Below are positions 10,826 to 18,805 of a stretch of 64,000 nucleotides of DNA, one piece after another. The position numbers were made by a program, and so were the translations under genes. The stretch is from Paludibacteraceae bacterium (GTDB lineage: Bacteria > Bacteroidota > Bacteroidia > Bacteroidales > Paludibacteraceae), in assembly GCA_017471175.1 (NCBI GenBank), contig JAFUVS010000010.1:1-64000 (forward strand), read 5' to 3'. Positions within the stretch are counted from its first letter, which is position 1. The number at the start of each line of letters is the position of its first letter. The notes beneath the pieces were generated by a model. That model did not search any database. It was not told the origin of the DNA and saw only the letters and a list, made by a program, of their open reading frames with translations.

Positions 10826-11755
10826 ATGATTAACCGAACGATGGTGCGAACGCGTGTAGTACAGACGCTGTTTGCCTATTATCAGAGGGAAGATTCGACT
10901 CCCTCTACAGCCCGAAAGACGTTGCAGAAGAGTTATGAAGACATTTACGCGCTTTATATTCATCTGTTCGGGTTTGCCAACGAGCTGTTGCGTTATGCGG
11001 AGTTGCAGATAGAGGAGAATCGCGCTCGCGCCAAGGCTACGCACACGGCTTATATTCCTGACCGTAAGTTTCTGAACAACAAGTTTGCTGCCGACTTATT
11101 CAACCATCGTGAACTGCGCCGCTGGACGGAGGAGTATCACTTGGACTGGGACGCGGGTATGAATGCGGTGGCAAGTATGTACAAGATGCTGCAGTCGCAA
11201 CCTTTCTTTCTTGACTATATGAAGTTGGAACAGCCGAGTTATGAGGATGACCGTCGCGTGTTCCGCCGTATCTACCAAGACCTGCTGCCGAACAACGAGT
11301 CGATGCACCAAGCCCTTGAGGATATGGAGATTGCGTTGGATCGCAACCACTGGTCCACGGACTTTGAGGTGGTGTTGAGTTACGTCATAAAGACGATGAA
11401 GCAGTTCAAGCAGGAGGGCGATGAACCGAAACTGCTGCCGATGTTTGAGAACGAGGAGGAGTTGCAATTCGGATTGGATCTAATGCAAAAGACCATCGAT
11501 AATCGCGATACGTACAGCAAGATGATTGACAAGTACTTGCGCAACTGGGAAGCCGACCGCGTGGCGTATATGGACCGCATCATTATGCTGACGGCTCTGA
11601 CGGAGATTCTCTGCTTCCCCAATATAGCGTTGGAGATTTCGCTAAACGAGTACATCGAGATTGCCAAAGAGTACAGTTCGGAGAAAAGCCACCTGTTCAT
11701 CAACGGGATATTGGATAATATACTGAAAGAACAAGGGGACGGGAAGATTCTATGA
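10826..11755 (+). CDS. nusB: Transcription antitermination protein NusB (long Bacteroidota form)
   Basis: NusB binds boxA RNA with NusE/S10 during antitermination on rRNA operons. The 309-residue length is about twice that of the E. coli protein but usual for Bacteroidota, where a helical N-terminal half of about 170 residues precedes the canonical fold. The start MINRTMVRTRVVQTLFAYYQ and the C-terminal signature FPNIALEISLNEYIEIAKEY followed by FINGILD (about residues 266-300) identify it. It sits between DUF4293 and yajC, the order I expect in this phylum. Small GC-rich repeats lie on both sides of the gene. Confidence 0.93.
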   Translation: MINRTMVRTRVVQTLFAYYQREDSTPSTARKTLQKSYEDIYALYIHLFGFANELLRYAELQIEENRARAKATHTAYIPDRKFLNNKFAADLFNHRELRRWTEEYHLDWDAGMNAVASMYKMLQSQPFFLDYMKLEQPSYEDDRRVFRRIYQDLLPNNESMHQALEDMEIALDRNHWSTDFEVVLSYVIKTMKQFKQEGDEPKLLPMFENEEELQFGLDLMQKTIDNRDTYSKMIDKYLRNWEADRVAYMDRIIMLTALTEILCFPNIALEISLNEYIEIAKEYSSEKSHLFINGILDNILKEQGDGKIL

Positions 11756-11774
11756 TTGTGATGTATTTGCCGGA

Positions 11775-11803
11775 GATGCGGGCGAGGACGACCGCGTTCC
11801 AAG
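11775..11803 (+). repeat. Small GC-rich element, copy 3 (intergenic)
   Basis: This 29-nt copy begins GATGCGGGC and ends CGTTCCAAG, and lies between nusB and yajC. It aligns without gaps to copy 1 inside the giant gene. Confidence 0.6.
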
Positions 11804-11834
11804 AAGACTATAACCTAATAAACCTATAAACAAT

Positions 11835-12164
11835 ATGTTAAGCACTATTTTACTGCAAGCCGCACAGCCTGCCGGTCAGGGAGCCGGAGGATGGAGTTTT
11901 TGGATAATGATGATTCTCATCTTTGTCGTGTTCTATTTCTTTATGATTCGTCCGCAGACCAAGAAGCAAAAAGAGCTTCAGAAGCAGCGTGAGGCGATGA
12001 AGAAAGGCGACAAGGTAGTAACCGCCGGCGGTATATACGGCATCATCAAAGAGGTGAACGAGACCACTTTCCTTATTGAAATCAGCAAAGACGTGGTTAT
12101 CAAGATAGATAAGGGCAGCGTCTATGCTTCCGCCGATGAGGTTCAGACAGAGGAGAAGAAATAA
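11835..12164 (+). CDS. yajC: Preprotein translocase accessory subunit YajC
   Basis: This 109-residue single-pass protein associates with SecDF in the inner membrane. It has one transmembrane helix (about residues 20-38) ending in FFMIRPQTKKQKE, the hallmark of YajC, then a conserved cytoplasmic part containing GDKVVTAGGIYG. Length is normal. It follows nusB and is 6 nt upstream of a YbbR-like gene, so nusB-yajC-ybbR is probably one transcript. Confidence 0.95.
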   Translation: MLSTILLQAAQPAGQGAGGWSFWIMMILIFVVFYFFMIRPQTKKQKELQKQREAMKKGDKVVTAGGIYGIIKEVNETTFLIEISKDVVIKIDKGSVYASADEVQTEEKK

Positions 12165-12170
12165 CGCAGG

Positions 12171-12596
12171 ATGAAATGGAGTAAGGACATACTGACTTAC
12201 CTGCTATTTGTAGCGATAGCGTTTCTTATCTGGTGGACCAACGCTTGGCATAACCAAGCGGCGGAGCACGAGGGTGTTGCTACGGCACAAAACGCTCAGA
12301 CACAAGCAGACGAGAGCAAACAGATGGTAACAGAGAAACTGTTTGAGTTGCCCATTGAAGTGGTGGGTGTGCCGCAAGGTAAGAGTGTGCGTGTGTTTCC
12401 GAGCAAGGCAGACGTGTATGTCCGTGTGCGGATGAGCCACTACGAGGAGTTGTCGAAAGAGGACTATCGGGTGTGGTGTACCTACCCTTCCTCGCAGACC
12501 GATGTGTTGGTTCTACACGTGGACGCAAATGAGTCACGGTCGCTTAGCATCCGCATTGAGCCGGAGGAAGTGGAGTACTTGATTGAAGAGAATTAA
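12171..12596 (+). CDS. Short YbbR-like membrane-anchored protein
   Basis: This 141-residue protein has an N-terminal membrane anchor (KDILTYLLFVAIAFLIWW, residues 4-21), a polar linker rich in A, Q and E, and one beta-rich domain (about 58-141) with features of a YbbR repeat (P.EV.G.P and a V-V-V strand). In other Bacteroidales the gene after yajC encodes a YbbR-like protein of roughly 300 residues; this one is less than half that. It ends cleanly before the next gene, so it looks like a shortened but intact form. Assignment rests on position and the N-terminal sequence. Confidence 0.6.
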   Translation: MKWSKDILTYLLFVAIAFLIWWTNAWHNQAAEHEGVATAQNAQTQADESKQMVTEKLFELPIEVVGVPQGKSVRVFPSKADVYVRVRMSHYEELSKEDYRVWCTYPSSQTDVLVLHVDANESRSLSIRIEPEEVEYLIEEN

Positions 12597-12638
12597 GGGC
12601 GGGGGAGTTAATATAGTAAACATAACCTATTTTATACT

Positions 12639-13787
12639 ATGCGCAAGATACAGATGGTTGATTTGCAGACGCAGTATCAGCAGATCAAGTCAGAGATAGA
12701 CAAGGGCATACAAGAGGTGATTGACTCGGCGGCGTTTGTGAAGGGGAAGAAAGTAAGTGAGTTTGCCGAACACCTGCAAACCTATACGGGTGCGAAACAT
12801 GTCATCCCTGTCGGGAACGGTACGGATGCGTTGCAGATAGCGTTGATGGCGTTGGGTTTGGAGCGCGGCGACGAGGTGATTACCCCTACGTTCACGTTTA
12901 TTGCCACGGCAGAGGTAGTGGCTTTGTTGGGGTTGAAGCCGGTGGTAGTGGATGTGGATTGGGACACGATGAATATGGACATCGAAGCCGTTCGTCGTGC
13001 CATCACGCCGAGGACGAAGGCGATCGTGCCTGTTCACTTGTTCGGTCAGTGCGCCGATATGGAGCCGCTGCTTTCGCTTGCCCGCGAGAAAGGTCTGCAC
13101 ATAGTAGAAGATGCCTGTCAGGCGATTGGTGCCGAATATACGTTCAGCGATGGCAGAAAAGCGCAAGCGGGCACGATGGGCGTGATAGGTTGCACCAGTT
13201 TCTTCCCGAGCAAGAACTTAGGTTGCTACGGCGACGGCGGTGCGCTGTTCACGAACGATGACGCATTAGCGGCTCGTATTCAAGCGATTGCCAATCACGG
13301 TATGGTAGTGAGGTATCACCACGATATGGTGGGTGTGAACAGCCGTTTGGATACGATACAGGCGGCAGTGTTGGATGCCAAGTTGCCTCATTTGGACGAG
13401 TATATCTCAGCGCGTCAAAAGGCTGCGAGGTACTATGACGAGGCTTTCCGCTCGTGTGCGGACTTACTCATTCCCGTTGTATCTCCCCACTCTACGCACG
13501 TTTATCACCAATATACCTTGCGCTTGAGTGAGCGCGTGGCATCTCGTCGCGACGAGATTCGTAACCGCTTGGCGGAGAAAGAAATACCGGCGATGGTTTA
13601 TTATCCCGTACCACTCCACGAGCAGAAGGCTTATCAGGATGCGCGTTATAAGACGGGTGATTTTCCTGTGGCGGAGCGTTTGGCAAAGTGCGTACTGAGT
13701 TTGCCGATGCACACCTGCTTGGACGAGGAGCAATTGGCGTATATAACGAGTAATGTGATTCAAAGATTCAAAGATTTGAAGATTTAA
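12639..13787 (+). CDS. DegT/DnrJ/EryC1/StrS family PLP aminotransferase
   Basis: This 382-residue protein is a fold-type I PLP enzyme of the sugar-aminotransferase family, which transfers an amino group from glutamate to nucleotide-linked keto-sugars. The start MVDLQTQYQQIKSEID, GNGTDAL (60-65), the cofactor aspartate in VEDACQAIG (D158, Q161) and the Schiff-base lysine in FFPSKNLGCYGDGG (K192) are all present. No other sugar-nucleotide genes lie nearby, so the substrate is unknown. The last nine codons fall inside an octanucleotide tandem repeat (13757-13820) that also carries the stop codon, so the C-terminus may vary between strains. Confidence 0.9.
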   Translation: MRKIQMVDLQTQYQQIKSEIDKGIQEVIDSAAFVKGKKVSEFAEHLQTYTGAKHVIPVGNGTDALQIALMALGLERGDEVITPTFTFIATAEVVALLGLKPVVVDVDWDTMNMDIEAVRRAITPRTKAIVPVHLFGQCADMEPLLSLAREKGLHIVEDACQAIGAEYTFSDGRKAQAGTMGVIGCTSFFPSKNLGCYGDGGALFTNDDALAARIQAIANHGMVVRYHHDMVGVNSRLDTIQAAVLDAKLPHLDEYISARQKAARYYDEAFRSCADLLIPVVSPHSTHVYHQYTLRLSERVASRRDEIRNRLAEKEIPAMVYYPVPLHEQKAYQDARYKTGDFPVAERLAKCVLSLPMHTCLDEEQLAYITSNVIQRFKDLKI

Positions 13788-13820
13788 GGATTCAAAGATT
13801 TGAAGATTCAAAGATTGCGG
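13757..13820 (+). repeat. Octanucleotide tandem repeat spanning a gene end
   Basis: Eight consecutive 8-nt units of the type GATTCAAA or GATTTGAA fill 13757-13820. The first three and part of the fourth encode the end of the aminotransferase; the fourth supplies its TAA stop. Adjacent TTCAAA and TTTGAA units are complementary. Confidence 0.85.
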
Positions 13821-13842
13821 ATTTAGATTTTTACTTTATACT

Positions 13843-15318
13843 ATGCAAGGGTTAAGTCTTTCCCAAAGCCTCAAGCAGCAGCAGAAACTGTCGCCTGCAC
13901 AGATACAGGTGGTGAAGATGTTGGAGATTCCTTCGGTGGAGTTGCGTCAGCGTATCGATGAGGAGTTGCAGGAGAACCCTGCCTTGGAAGAGGGGAAAGA
14001 GGAAGTGCAGACTGACTACGAGCGCGAAGCGTCGGAGGAGGAGAGTTACGACGGAGAATACGATAATCCGCTTCAGAACGAGGATTTCAACTACGATGAG
14101 TATGTGAGCGATGACGAGAGTACGGATTACCGCTCATCGGGAATGACCGCACAACAGACGGAAGCCGCCGAGATACCGATTACATCGGGTACGAGTTTCG
14201 GCGAGTACTTGAAGAGTCAGGTCTATCTGACGAAGATGACGAAGCCGGAGCGTCATATAGCCAAGTTCGTAGTATGGAACATAGACGACAACGGCTACTT
14301 GCCGAGGACGGCGGAGGAGCTGTGCGACGACTTGGCATTCCGCGAGGGTCTGACCGTCAGTGAAGAGCAGATGAAGCAGATAATAAGCGAGATACAGGCA
14401 TTTGATCCGCCCGGTGTGGGAGCCCACAACCTGCAAGAATGTCTGCTCATTCAGCTTCGTCAGAAGCCATCTACCCCCATCATAGAGAAAGCAATAGCCA
14501 TTATCAGCGAAGACTTTGACAATTTTTCGCATCGGCGATTGGATCGTATCCGTCAGCGTTGGCAGATAGACGAAGAGGAGATGAAGGCGGTGCTGCACGA
14601 GGTGTCGCAACTCAATCCGAAGCCGGGAAGTGCCTGGGTGGGGACGGTGTATGAGCGTCAGCAGACGACGGTGATACCCGACTTTATCGTAACGAATCAG
14701 CAGGGAGAATTGGTGATTCAACTCAATCAAGGGGACATCCCCGACCTGCGCGTGAACGCCTCGTATGACCGAATGTACGCGGATTTGGCGGATACGAAAG
14801 GTGGTCAGACGGCGAAGCAGAAAGAGACGTTACGTTTTGTGAAGCAGAAGATTGATGCGGCGCATTGGTTTATCGATGCCGTTCGTCAGCGAAACGAGAC
14901 GTTGATGCGGGTGATGGGTGCTATCGTGCAGGCACAGAAGAGTTTCTTCGAGCAAGGCGACCCGTCGTCGTTGCGTCCGATGGTGCTGCAAGAGATAGCC
15001 GACAAGACGGGTTATGACGTGAGTACCATATCGCGGGTGAGCAACTCGAAGTATGTGCAAACGGACTACGGGGTGTATCCCGTCAAGTATTTTTTCACAG
15101 AGCGAATGACCACCACCGAAGGAGATGAGATCAGCAATGAGGAGGTGAAGAATAACTTGCGCCAACTGATTGAAGAAGAGGATAAGAGGAATCCGATGAC
15201 CGACCAGCAGGTAGTGGTGGCGATGGAGAAAAGGGGCTATACGATAGCGCGGCGCACGGTGGCCAAGTACCGCGACCTGTATGGCATCCCCGTTGCCCGC
15301 TTAAGAAAGGAGATCTGA
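13843..15318 (+). CDS. rpoN: RNA polymerase sigma-54 factor
   Basis: This 491-residue protein directs RNA polymerase to -24/-12 promoters and needs an ATP-driven enhancer-binding protein. Region I is residues about 1-47 (LKQQQKLSPAQIQVVKMLE, with the QENPALE end). It is followed by an acidic linker (about 48-100), the core-binding region, a helix-turn-helix near TGYDVSTISRV, and the RpoN box ARRTVAKYR near the C-terminus. Length is typical. The TGA stop overlaps the next start (TGATG). A sigma-54 promoter is present in this window upstream of hsp20 (37941-37957), but no enhancer-binding activator is encoded here. Confidence 0.97.
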   Translation: MQGLSLSQSLKQQQKLSPAQIQVVKMLEIPSVELRQRIDEELQENPALEEGKEEVQTDYEREASEEESYDGEYDNPLQNEDFNYDEYVSDDESTDYRSSGMTAQQTEAAEIPITSGTSFGEYLKSQVYLTKMTKPERHIAKFVVWNIDDNGYLPRTAEELCDDLAFREGLTVSEEQMKQIISEIQAFDPPGVGAHNLQECLLIQLRQKPSTPIIEKAIAIISEDFDNFSHRRLDRIRQRWQIDEEEMKAVLHEVSQLNPKPGSAWVGTVYERQQTTVIPDFIVTNQQGELVIQLNQGDIPDLRVNASYDRMYADLADTKGGQTAKQKETLRFVKQKIDAAHWFIDAVRQRNETLMRVMGAIVQAQKSFFEQGDPSSLRPMVLQEIADKTGYDVSTISRVSNSKYVQTDYGVYPVKYFFTERMTTTEGDEISNEEVKNNLRQLIEEEDKRNPMTDQQVVVAMEKRGYTIARRTVAKYRDLYGIPVARLRKEI

Positions 15319-15974
15319 TGGAGCGGCGTTTCCAAAGACATATTTCGCAGGCACTGAGCGGACTATTTCATCCGCTGCTGATGCCTATGTACGGTATTTT
15401 TGCTCTTACATTATCCGTCTATGAGTCGGGGTATGCGGAGCGGTACCTGATGAGTTATGCTTTGAGCCCGGCACTGAAGCTGACTATGCTTTGGGGCTTT
15501 GCTATTCCGGTGGGTATCATTCTGTTGTTGAGGATTTTCCGTCAGTTTTCTTCGCTTGAGATGGAGGATCGGAGCGAGCGCAATGGACCCTATTTGGCAT
15601 GTTCATTATGCTATATTGTGTGGAACGTGCAACTGTACAAAGCGCAAGTACCGATTGAGTGGCTGCTGATAGCGATGGGGGGTACGTTGGCGTTGATGAT
15701 GGTGGCGGCGGTCAATCTGCGTTGGAAGATTTCTGCCCACGCGACGGGTGTCGGCGGTATGGTGGGGAGTGTGTTGGCGTATGGTTTGGGTACGGGTTCG
15801 TTCAGTTGGGTTGTTTTTCTTACCGTATCCGCGATAGCTATCGCGGTGATGTGTGCGCGTCTGTGCCTCCACCGGCACACCGTGATGCAAGTGACGGCGG
15901 GCTGGTCAGTCGGGCTGCTTTGTACGCTGCTGCCGACGTATCTATTTACTTTAACTGCTCTGCCGAATGTTTAA
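15318..15974 (+). CDS. PAP2-like integral membrane protein
   Basis: This 218-residue protein has about six hydrophobic helices. The segment LRWKISAHATGVGG and later HTVMQVTAGWSVG resemble the second and third phosphatase motifs of the PAP2 superfamily (SxHA and H at the end), whose members dephosphorylate lipid pyrophosphates or phosphates. The N-terminal phosphatase motif KxxxxxxRP is replaced by MEDRSERNGPYL, so catalysis is uncertain. The start overlaps the rpoN stop and the end overlaps the DUF4105 start, so it is translationally coupled in this run. Confidence 0.6.
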   Translation: MERRFQRHISQALSGLFHPLLMPMYGIFALTLSVYESGYAERYLMSYALSPALKLTMLWGFAIPVGIILLLRIFRQFSSLEMEDRSERNGPYLACSLCYIVWNVQLYKAQVPIEWLLIAMGGTLALMMVAAVNLRWKISAHATGVGGMVGSVLAYGLGTGSFSWVVFLTVSAIAIAVMCARLCLHRHTVMQVTAGWSVGLLCTLLPTYLFTLTALPNV

Positions 15975-16947
15975 GTTGTTGGTCATCTACATATCGTTGC
16001 TGACGTGCAGTCCGGGCGAGGAGTTATATGCTCATTACGGGCATACGGCTATCCGTTTGCAAGACACGGAGGCGAAGGTGGACTGGTGCTTTAACTACGG
16101 GACGTTCTCGTTTGAGGAGAGCAATTTTTATGGGAAGTTTGTTCGCGGGGAGACGTACTATCAGTTGAGCGTGGAGACAACGGAGGAGTTTCTATCGGAC
16201 TATGCGGAGGAGCATCGTGCTGTGTATGAGCAGCGGCTGAACTTGACGGATGAGCAGGCACGGGCGATGCGCGATGCGCTGCTGAAGAACTGCCGAAGAG
16301 AAAACAGGTCGTACTTGTACAACTTCGTATATGATAACTGCGCTACCCGTCCGTATTACCTCATAAAAGATGTGTTGGGCGAGGAGTTGCATTCCACCTA
16401 CCAGGGTTGGGAGGGAAAAACCTATCGGGAGTTTATCCGCCACTACACGCGCAAGAACACGGTGACGGACTTTATGATCAATATGCTGTTCGGCAAACGG
16501 GCGGACCAACCGATGCGAGGAGAGCAAAGACTGTTCCTGCCGGAGGAGTTGATGAATTATATGAGCAAAGTGAGATTGGCAAACGGCGAACGGCTTGTTC
16601 GGGAAGAGAATACAGGTGTCTTCGCAATACGTCCTACGCGGTGGTGGGAACATATCGGCACATACTTGGTATTAGCGGCATTGCTGCTGACGGGATTGAG
16701 TTATCGGGATGCCCGGAGAGGCAGGATGAGCAAAGCGGCGGACATTGTGATGGGGAGTGTGTATTTGTTAGTAATCGGATTGGTTATATTTTTGGTTTAT
16801 TTTTCGATTCACCCGATGGTGGGTTGGAACTGGCGGCTGTTAGTTTTTCCTGCCTTGTGGTTGGTGTTTCGATGGGGGAGTTACAGATTGTTTACATTTA
16901 GAAGTAGGAACGGCGAATCGTATTCGCCGACAATGAACAACGTTTGA
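15967..16947 (+). CDS. DUF4105 family protein, apparently without a normal signal peptide
   Basis: This 326-residue protein is recognised by SLLTCSPGEELYAHYGHTAI, FNYGTFSFE and NFVYDNCATRPYYL, all typical of DUF4105, a papain/NlpC-like cysteine family. Here C and H residues in GHTA and DNCATR are intact. The C-terminal 100 residues contain two or three membrane helices. Family members known to me begin with a full signal peptide before SLLT; here only eight residues (MFKLLVIY) precede it. An in-frame TAA 15 nt upstream (15952-15954) rules out a longer version. The gene overlaps the preceding one by 8 nt. Function is unknown. Confidence 0.8.
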   Translation: MFKLLVIYISLLTCSPGEELYAHYGHTAIRLQDTEAKVDWCFNYGTFSFEESNFYGKFVRGETYYQLSVETTEEFLSDYAEEHRAVYEQRLNLTDEQARAMRDALLKNCRRENRSYLYNFVYDNCATRPYYLIKDVLGEELHSTYQGWEGKTYREFIRHYTRKNTVTDFMINMLFGKRADQPMRGEQRLFLPEELMNYMSKVRLANGERLVREENTGVFAIRPTRWWEHIGTYLVLAALLLTGLSYRDARRGRMSKAADIVMGSVYLLVIGLVIFLVYFSIHPMVGWNWRLLVFPALWLVFRWGSYRLFTFRSRNGESYSPTMNNV

Positions 16948-16958
16948 ATAAAGGCAAG

Positions 16959-18323
16959 ATGCAGACAATACGAAAATTATATATTGCTGTGTTGTTACTG
17001 ACAGCGGCGGTGTGTATGTACGGTACGCCCCGTCTGACGGTAGTGATAGCGGTGGACGGGTTGCGCTCGGATAATATGGAGTATATGCGCAATCTGTGGT
17101 TGCCGGGCGGTTTGCGCACGCTGCAAGACGATGCCGTGGAGACGCAGGTGAAATATGATTTCAACGTACAGGGGGACAATGAGACATTAGCAACGTTGCT
17201 GACAGGCGTGCAACCGTCGGAACACGGACTAAGTCATAATCAGTACTTTGACCGCAAGGAAAAGCAGGTGCGTTCGTTCTTTGAGGACAAGAGCGAGCAA
17301 GGGATAGGGACAAAGGAGCAGGTGTCGCTTCGGCGTATGCCTGTGGCGACATTGAGCGACCGCTACCGCCTACGCTACGACAAGTACACGAAGATCTATG
17401 CGGTGGGGTTGCAAGCGGGTCCGACGTTGCTGTTGGCGGGACATAATGCGAACGGTTTCTGCTGGTTAGACAAGAAAACAAGGAAATGGGTAACGAGTAC
17501 GTACTGCGGTGCCGGACTGCCTGCCGCCGCCGATGCGGAGAATATAAGCGAACAGAAGTCGGACAACCGTAATGCACCTAAAATCAACTCAATGGTGGTA
17601 GATATGGCACTTCGTCTGCAAGAGCAGGAGCAGATGGGAATGGACGATACGCCCGACCTGCTGTTGCTACAGATGAGTGTGGTGTCGTCCTTGGCGACCG
17701 ATCGCATACAGGGAAAGAAAGACGAGGATATCCATCAGGGGCTGAATCAATACCTCGGTTTCTTGATTGAACAACTGCAAAAAAGGGTCGGCAGGGACAA
17801 GGTGCAATTCGTGGTAGCGGGTATTCCGCGTCACGGTCAGTCGGCGGAGCAGTTGGAGCGAATCGGTATTGCGACGCATACGTTCAATTTGGGTCGCGCG
17901 ACGGCACTGACATCGGTGTATCTGATGGCGTTGTACGGCTACGAGCAGTGGTTGGAAGGGAGTTACGGCGAGTCGGTTTTTCTGAACCGGAAACTGATTG
18001 AAGAGAAAGGATTGGACGTACATAAGATCAGTCGTCAGGTGGCTGATTTTCTGATGGATTTTGACGGTGTGCAGGCGGCTTATCCTCGTGATGATGCTTT
18101 GTTAGTGCCGGCTGTTACCACGGGGTTGGCGAAGGCTTATATAGGGGATGTGGTGGTTAGTCTGCTGCCCGGTTGGCGTATGGCGGGAGACGAAGATAAG
18201 GAAGTGGATCACGTGATGGACAGTCAGCCGGATGCGCCGCTGTATTGGTTGCGGTATGATGAGGCGGTGAGTCTGCCGATGCCGATGGCGGGGGTGGATT
18301 TGGTGCATCTGCTGCTACGGTAG
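16959..18323 (+). CDS. Alkaline-phosphatase superfamily protein with lost metal ligands
   Basis: With ATG at 16959 this is 454 residues with a signal peptide (about 1-22); a TTG at 16944 overlapping the previous stop is an alternative. The fold resembles PafA-type periplasmic phosphatases: the VDGLRSDNM start (D33), nucleophile region DNETLATLLTGVQPSEHG (T76), and AGHNANGFCWLDKKTRKW (160-177). The remaining metal ligands appear to be lost. The canonical D-Y-I-G-H motif reads DRIQG (D248, with G252 in place of His), the DHG motif reads RHG (291-293), and the C-terminal T-H-x-P-L reads PDAPL. It is therefore probably a pseudoenzyme or has a changed activity. It is also about 90 residues shorter than PafA. 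Confidence 0.7.
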   Translation: MQTIRKLYIAVLLLTAAVCMYGTPRLTVVIAVDGLRSDNMEYMRNLWLPGGLRTLQDDAVETQVKYDFNVQGDNETLATLLTGVQPSEHGLSHNQYFDRKEKQVRSFFEDKSEQGIGTKEQVSLRRMPVATLSDRYRLRYDKYTKIYAVGLQAGPTLLLAGHNANGFCWLDKKTRKWVTSTYCGAGLPAAADAENISEQKSDNRNAPKINSMVVDMALRLQEQEQMGMDDTPDLLLLQMSVVSSLATDRIQGKKDEDIHQGLNQYLGFLIEQLQKRVGRDKVQFVVAGIPRHGQSAEQLERIGIATHTFNLGRATALTSVYLMALYGYEQWLEGSYGESVFLNRKLIEEKGLDVHKISRQVADFLMDFDGVQAAYPRDDALLVPAVTTGLAKAYIGDVVVSLLPGWRMAGDEDKEVDHVMDSQPDAPLYWLRYDEAVSLPMPMAGVDLVHLLLR

Positions 18324-18391
18324 GGTAAGCTCATAAAATCGCTTACACAGAAAACCGATAAAATAAACTTACTAAATATATACTTACTAAG

Positions 18392-18805
18392 ATGTTATTT
18401 TACGAAGTAAAGATTACTTATCAGCGTCAGACGGGGGAGAGTACGCCTTCGTCGGTGAAGGAGACGTACCTTGTAGAGGGATTGACGATAGCGGACGTGG
18501 AGAACCGACTGATGGAGGAGTTGCGTCCGTATATGTTCGGCGATACGGAAGTGCCGAGTTGCAAAAAAGCGCAGTTCTACGACATACTGCCATCAACAGA
18601 GGGCGACCGCTGGTTTAAGGCTCGCGTGGAGATGATTACGATAGAGGACAGCGGCAAGGAGAAGCGCAAAGGCGTGTCTATCTTGGTGGAATCGAGCACG
18701 ATAGATGAGGCGATGAAATCGCTGCAAAAGCAACTGAACGGTGTGGATTGCGAAGTGGTAAGCATTGCGCGTTCGCCGATATTGGATGTTCTTCGGGCGG
18801 TATGA
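18392..18805 (+). CDS. DUF4494 family protein
   Basis: This 137-residue cytosolic protein begins MLFYEVKITYQRQ and contains EGLTIADVENRLMEELRPY and DRWFKARVE. These match DUF4494, a small Bacteroidota family of unknown function. It ends in the ATGA overlap that starts the GlsA-like gene, so the two are coupled. The 68-nt gap upstream holds a short GTAAGC/GCTTAC inverted repeat and no clear promoter. Confidence 0.8.
   Translation: MLFYEVKITYQRQTGESTPSSVKETYLVEGLTIADVENRLMEELRPYMFGDTEVPSCKKAQFYDILPSTEGDRWFKARVEMITIEDSGKEKRKGVSILVESSTIDEAMKSLQKQLNGVDCEVVSIARSPILDVLRAV

Noticed and set aside
14134-14730. 198-codon minus-strand frame inside rpoN
   Set aside because: It is a shadow of a well-conserved gene with no promoter or family signature.
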